This document shows positions 60,372-64,000 of a stretch of 64,000 nucleotides of DNA, piece after piece (the first letter of the stretch is position 1; every line of letters starts with the position of its first letter). Both the position numbers and the translations under genes were made by a program. The notes under the pieces are model-generated. The model did not search any database, was not told the DNA's origin, and saw only the letters and a list, made by a program, of their open reading frames with translations. The stretch is from Butyricicoccus pullicaecorum (GTDB taxonomy: Bacteria > Bacillota > Clostridia > Oscillospirales > Butyricicoccaceae), in contig JAGZIY010000009.1 in assembly GCA_018365995.1 (NCBI GenBank), forward strand, positions 1-64,000, read 5' to 3'.

Positions 60372-61841
60372 ATGGATTTTGAAAATAGAAATACAAATGA
60401 GAAGCCAGAGGGGCAGCAGGAGACGCTTTCAGAGCAGAACTCTGGCGCACAGCAGCAGGACAACAATCAACCAATTTCCGGCATCGCTCAGCAGAGACAA
60501 GACCCATTTGAACAGCGCGTCAATGCAGGCACCCATCCTTATACGACCTATCAGGAGTGGATGGAAACCGAACGCAAGCGCACTGCCAAGCAGGAAAAGC
60601 ATAAGGAGCGTGCGGAAAAGAAAAAGAATAGAAATCACAAGCCGATTTTGATTGTGGGATCCATTGCAGCAGCCTGTGCACTGTTTGCAGGCGGCATTGC
60701 TCTTGGCGGTGCAATGCAGGACGGACAGAACATGGAAACACGAACTGCGTTGAATCCCAATTTGCCGAGCGTTAGCATTTCTGCACCGAGTAATACCATG
60801 AGTACGAGCGCGAGCGGGCTTTCGGGTGAGGAAATTTATGCAAAGGTATCGCCGTCAGTGGTCTCTGTGCAGGCAGTCAATTTGCAGACTGGTAATGGCG
60901 GAACAGGCTCAGGCGTGATTATGAGCGCAGATGGCTATATCATTACCAACCAGCATGTTGTCACCGATGAAAATACGGGTGCTGTACTGGACAAAATTAC
61001 GGTCATTATGTCGGACGGAACCAATTTACCCGCAGCGGTCAAGGGTGTAGACCAGCAGACCGATCTTGCCGTGCTGAAAGTGGAGCCGGGTGACATCCAA
61101 CTCACACCAGCAGAGTTTGGTGATTCCAACAATCTGAAGCCGGGTGAGGAGGTCTTTGCAATCGGTTCGCCCGGAGGTTTGGAACTTGCAAATACCATTA
61201 CCGGCGGGCATATCTCGGCACTCAACCGTGATATCACCATTGATGACCGTGTTATGAGTTTGATTCAGACAGATGCGGCAATCAATCCGGGTAACTCGGG
61301 CGGTGCACTCATCAATAAGTATGGTCAGGTCATTGGTATCACCTCAGCAAAGCTGGGTATCAGCTACTTTGAGGGATTGGGCTTTGCGATTCCAATGGAT
61401 ACAGCGAAACCAATCGTGGATGAGTTGATTCAGTTTGGATACATTGCAGGACGTCCGCAAATCGGCATTTCGGGCAGAAATGTCAGCGAGCAGACAGCGG
61501 CTGCCTACGGGATTCCGCAGGGCGTGCAGATTGCACTGGTAGACTCCCGTTCCAATGCCGCGGCAGCAGGTGTGCAGGTCAATGATATTATTATTGGCGT
61601 AAATGGTAAAACCATCACAAACATGGACGAAATCAATGAAGTGAAGGACAGCATGAAGGCAGGAGATAAAATCACGCTCAAGCTGTACCGCCTCTCAACG
61701 GGCAAGGAATTTTCCGTTTCCTTTGCGCTCAATGATCAGCATGATCTTGAGGGCGCAGATCCAAACCAGCAGTCTGTGCAGCAGGTGCCGCAGCAGGAGC
61801 AGTATTATAACAATCCGTTCAGTTATTTCTTTGGCAGATAA
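60372..61841 (+). CDS. htrA: HtrA/DegP-family membrane-anchored serine protease
   Basis: 489 residues. A hydrophilic cytoplasmic N-terminus with Gln-rich start, one membrane helix (ILIVGSIAAACALFAGGIALGG), then the trypsin-like domain with the catalytic triad in ITNQHVVTD (His), QQTDLAVLKVE (Asp) and NPGNSGGALIN (Ser), then one PDZ domain (VALVD/AAGVQVNDIIIGVNGKTI). Degrades misfolded proteins outside the membrane. AAAGGATGTTACGTC is upstream. It follows the two-component genes, like CssRS and htrA in Bacillus. Confidence 0.96.
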   Translation: MDFENRNTNEKPEGQQETLSEQNSGAQQQDNNQPISGIAQQRQDPFEQRVNAGTHPYTTYQEWMETERKRTAKQEKHKERAEKKKNRNHKPILIVGSIAAACALFAGGIALGGAMQDGQNMETRTALNPNLPSVSISAPSNTMSTSASGLSGEEIYAKVSPSVVSVQAVNLQTGNGGTGSGVIMSADGYIITNQHVVTDENTGAVLDKITVIMSDGTNLPAAVKGVDQQTDLAVLKVEPGDIQLTPAEFGDSNNLKPGEEVFAIGSPGGLELANTITGGHISALNRDITIDDRVMSLIQTDAAINPGNSGGALINKYGQVIGITSAKLGISYFEGLGFAIPMDTAKPIVDELIQFGYIAGRPQIGISGRNVSEQTAAAYGIPQGVQIALVDSRSNAAAAGVQVNDIIIGVNGKTITNMDEINEVKDSMKAGDKITLKLYRLSTGKEFSVSFALNDQHDLEGADPNQQSVQQVPQQEQYYNNPFSYFFGR

Positions 61842-61852
61842 GATTATTTTTC

Positions 61853-61883
61853 AGGCTGTGTTCCTATAATGGGAACACAGCCT
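61853..61883 (+). terminator. Rho-independent terminator
   Basis: AGGCTGTGTTCC / GGAACACAGCCT with a 7-base loop, followed by TGTTG, after htrA. Confidence 0.85.
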
Positions 61884-62009
61884 TGTTGCAGTTTTAGATG
61901 CGATTGTTCGAATAAAATTTACAAAAAAAGATAGGCTTTTGAAAACAGTAGTGTTATAATGAAAACAATAATGAGAATGCGGAATTACCGTATGCTGGAG
62001 GAAATCAAA

Positions 62010-62660
62010 ATGAAATCGGTATTGCTGATTGGTTTGGGACGTTTTGGACGTCATATGGCGGCAAAACTCAATGAGATGAACCATGAGGTACTTGCAATCG
62101 ACATCGATGAACAGCGTGTCAATGATGTACTGCCTGTTGTAACCAGTGCGCAGATTGGAGACAGCACAAATGAAAATTTTGTGGCTTCTTTGGGCGTTCG
62201 TAATTTTGACTTGTGTGTGGTTGCGATTGGAGATAATTTTCAAAGTTCGCTCGAAACTGTTGCACTGCTCAAGGACTATGGTGCGCCGTTTGTTGTAGCG
62301 CGTGCGAACCGTGATGTCCATGCGAAATTTTTGCTGCGTAATGGTGCCGATGAGGTGGTATATCCAGAAAAAGAAATGGCAATTCGTTCGGCGGTCAAAT
62401 ATAGCTCGGACAACGTGTTCGATTATATTGAGCTGACCGGAGACTATTCCATTTATGAGACACCCATTCCAAATGCGTGGATCGGCAAAACGATTATAGA
62501 TTTGGGTGTACGTACCCGATACCATATCAACATTATGGCACTGCGCCGAGGTTCGGAATTACTTCCGCTGCCGCGTCCAGACCATATTTTCCGCGGCGAT
62601 GAAACCATGCTGATTTTGGGCGCCAATAAGGATTTGACCAAATTTATGCAGCGTAGATAA
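62010..62660 (+). CDS. ktrA: TrkA/KtrA potassium-uptake regulatory subunit
   Basis: 216 residues from ATG 62010 (TGGAGGAAATCAAA upstream). RCK_N domain: SVLLIGLGRFGRHMAAKLNEMNHEVLAIDIDE with the GxGxxG NAD(H)/ATP-binding loop, then RCK_C after about residue 140. It gates a KtrB/TrkH channel. No channel gene is adjacent in the window, so its partner lies elsewhere. Confidence 0.93.
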   Translation: MKSVLLIGLGRFGRHMAAKLNEMNHEVLAIDIDEQRVNDVLPVVTSAQIGDSTNENFVASLGVRNFDLCVVAIGDNFQSSLETVALLKDYGAPFVVARANRDVHAKFLLRNGADEVVYPEKEMAIRSAVKYSSDNVFDYIELTGDYSIYETPIPNAWIGKTIIDLGVRTRYHINIMALRRGSELLPLPRPDHIFRGDETMLILGANKDLTKFMQRR

Positions 62661-62702
62661 ATACTTCGGCACATCGGAGGTTCCGCTGTTTTTCGGACGA
62701 AT

Positions 62703-62748
62703 AAAGGGTGAGAAGTCTGTTTTCAGGCTTCTCACCCTTATCTTTTTT
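62703..62748. terminator. Rho-independent terminator
   Basis: AAGGGTGAGAAG / CTTCTCACCCTT with an inner TCTG-tttt-CAGG arm, followed by ATCTTTTTT. After the TrkA gene; it may also serve the minus-strand gene. Confidence 0.88.
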
Positions 62749-62798
62749 GGATAGAACCGCATCACAGCCAAAAGGCAGTCTGTTCGGCGCAAATCGCT

Positions 62799-63749
62799 TT
62801 AGTTAAAGTAGACGATTTCCTGCTCTGCCGGCTGTGCAGGCTCCAGATGTTCGCAATAAAGAACAGGACCGTCACCGCGGTACTGCGGCACATACTCCAC
62901 GCCAACCTTTGCCGTGATGGTCAGCCAGCCCCTATTTTTGACTTGCTCGGTATTTGCGCCTTTGCATAGGAAGCCTATGAACTGTACATCATCGGCACAG
63001 CAGACCATTGCAAAGCGTCCGGGGACAAAAAGGTGCTCGCGTGCCAGTTCCACAGGCTTGTACGCCATAGCTTTGAATTTTACGGTTTTGCCCTCGTATT
63101 TTTCAGGACTGCTGGTGGCATCTACATACCAAAGACCAAAGTCTGTATCCTTGATTTCGATGACCGGTGCATCGAGGTCAAAGGGCTGCGGCATGTTGTC
63201 ACGATAGTCCTCAGAACCGCCGTTTACATCGTCTAAAAAGATGGTAGCACGTGGATTCATCGCACGGATATTTTTCTTGTACAGCATATCCTTGAGCGCA
63301 TCTGTGCAGCGGTTAAAGACAATGAGGTCTGCCATGGTGAGCTGCTCAAACATGCGAGGCCCAAGGTTGTTGGAATACAGTTCAAAGGTCTGGGCGTTGA
63401 CCGTGGCAACGATTTGATAGATAGGCCATTCGGGGGGCAGCTTGCCCTCTAGAAAGCCGGAAATCTCCCACATTCCATTGAGTTCGATGAGCACGCGGTC
63501 AGGATTGTATTTTTCACCGAGGTCGCGGAAAAAGCGCAGGGTCAGCGCGGACGGTTCCTCGACAGGGATCAGTGTGGTACGGGCAGCCGCAAGCAGTGCG
63601 GGGTCGTACTCCTCCATGCCCTCCTCGCAGACAATGAGGAGAGAGTGCTCCTCCTCTGTGAAGTCGGGGTCACGCAGGATATCTTGAATAAAAGAGGTTT
63701 TTCCGCTTTCCAAAAAGCCGGTAAACAAATAAACTGGAATTTCTTTCAT
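62799..63749 (-). CDS. CobW/COG0523-like GTPase with DUF1980-like C-terminus
   Basis: 316 residues. P-loop FTGFLESGKTSFIQDIL (near 9-25), with IELNGMWE near 89-96 in the place of the switch II region and MADLIVFNRCTDALKD as the base-recognition region (NR in place of NKxD). The C-terminal half (WYVDATSSPEKYEGKTVKFK, PGRFAMVCCADDVQFIGFLCKG) is like DUF1980/TIGR03943 permease-associated metal proteins. It may act in metal handling. It lies 3 bases after the stop of the next gene. Confidence 0.8.
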   Translation of the reverse strand: MKEIPVYLFTGFLESGKTSFIQDILRDPDFTEEEHSLLIVCEEGMEEYDPALLAAARTTLIPVEEPSALTLRFFRDLGEKYNPDRVLIELNGMWEISGFLEGKLPPEWPIYQIVATVNAQTFELYSNNLGPRMFEQLTMADLIVFNRCTDALKDMLYKKNIRAMNPRATIFLDDVNGGSEDYRDNMPQPFDLDAPVIEIKDTDFGLWYVDATSSPEKYEGKTVKFKAMAYKPVELAREHLFVPGRFAMVCCADDVQFIGFLCKGANTEQVKNRGWLTITAKVGVEYVPQYRGDGPVLYCEHLEPAQPAEQEIVYFN

Positions 63750-63752
63750 GGC

Positions 63753-64000
63753 TTACACTCCAAACAACTCCGCAATGCGGTCGGTATCCAAATCAGCGCC
63801 AATCACGCACAGACGACCGGTATAATCTGCTGCACCGTGACGGATTTCAGGCTGACCGGGAACGAAGTCAAAGTGGATCCAGCTTCCGTCTGGAGTGGGG
63901 ACAATACCCTTTGCGCGCAGAACCGTGCCAAGAGAAATATCACCCAGCGCGGACAGAATGGACGATAGCTGTTCCTCGGTATACTTGTGCGGGGTTTCCT
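63753..64000 (-). CDS. CobW C-terminal domain protein, partial (5' end outside window)
   Basis: 82 codons of the C-terminus. The residues ILSALGDISLGTVLRAKGIV and GSWIHFDFVPGQPEIRHG resemble the CobW_C domain. The gene runs off the right edge, so the GTPase domain is not visible. Spacing of 3 bases to the next CobW-like gene suggests one operon. Confidence 0.85.
   Translation of the reverse strand, partial: ETPHKYTEEQLSSILSALGDISLGTVLRAKGIVPTPDGSWIHFDFVPGQPEIRHGAADYTGRLCVIGADLDTDRIAELFGV

Overview
The window looks like a chromosomal piece of an anaerobic, low-to-mid-GC Clostridia (Oscillospiraceae/Butyricicoccaceae-like; this placement is inference from gene content). Supporting content is a complete six-gene Rnf complex in the clostridial order CDGEAB, two iron-dependent alcohol dehydrogenases, strong AGGAGG-type ribosome binding sites, TTG/GTG starts, Rho-independent terminators after nearly every unit, and a TPP riboswitch. 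It opens inside the 3' end of a 5S rRNA gene, so it lies just downstream of an rRNA operon. It is mostly ordinary core genome with a few decayed or accessory patches; no CRISPR array, prophage or defence island is visible.

Layout. 0-6 kb: 5S rRNA end, an alpha/beta hydrolase, a decayed membrane-protein frame, a coiled-coil orphan, a TtcA-like PP-loop enzyme, then asparaginase and an Fe-alcohol dehydrogenase on the minus strand, then a short transcription unit with a broken frame. 6-15 kb: a NUDIX hydrolase, an LTA-synthase-like sulfatase, the pstS-pstC-pstA-pstB-phoU phosphate operon (minus strand), a divergent WYL regulator, a GyrI-like/zinc-ribbon protein and an NAD(P)H oxidoreductase. 15-24 kb: an orphan ABC ATPase, dCMP deaminase, an unknown membrane-anchored protein, then a TPP-riboswitch-controlled thiamine salvage operon (thiD, thiW, thiE, tenA and a ThiXYZ-type importer) and a secreted stalk-domain protein. 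24-28 kb: an Xre/DUF6442 pair with a repeat-rich promoter, GAPDH, a kinase-like ATPase without a visible phospho-acceptor histidine, and a small membrane protein. 28-34 kb: rnfCDGEAB behind a folded 150-nt leader. 34-42 kb: mini-RNase III, a 36-residue protein, YebC, a MATE exporter, an ECF sigma/anti-sigma operon with two lipoproteins, an AlaX-like editing protein and DUF1653. 42-47 kb: a LacI regulator and an SLC5 sodium symporter that share three copies of a near-identical operator-like sequence, then DUF6054 and a metallophosphoesterase. 47-57 kb: a HAD phosphatase and Fe-ADH pair, a 0.5-kb IS200/IS605 relic carrying the C-terminal part of TnpB, a transaldolase-family aldolase, a PTS EIICB with an M20 dipeptidase, a PRD regulator, an RPE-like epimerase and a YitT protein. 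57-64 kb: a zinc-dependent phospholipase C family protein, a two-component system followed by an HtrA protease (CssRS-htrA-like), a TrkA/KtrA protein and two CobW-like GTPases, the second cut by the window edge.

The genes work together as energy conservation (Rnf, GAPDH, Fe-ADHs), phosphate and envelope homeostasis (Pst/PhoU, LTA synthase, TCS-HtrA, sigma/anti-sigma) and vitamin and carbohydrate uptake (thiamine operon, PTS cluster, SLC5 symporter). The observations most worth following are the structured leader in front of rnfC, the shared operator-like motif of the LacI/SLC5 locus, the IS605 relic that keeps both ends but only about 98 TnpB residues, the promoter-to-terminator unit with a broken frame at 5.6-6.0 kb, and the Xre/DUF6442 promoter repeats.
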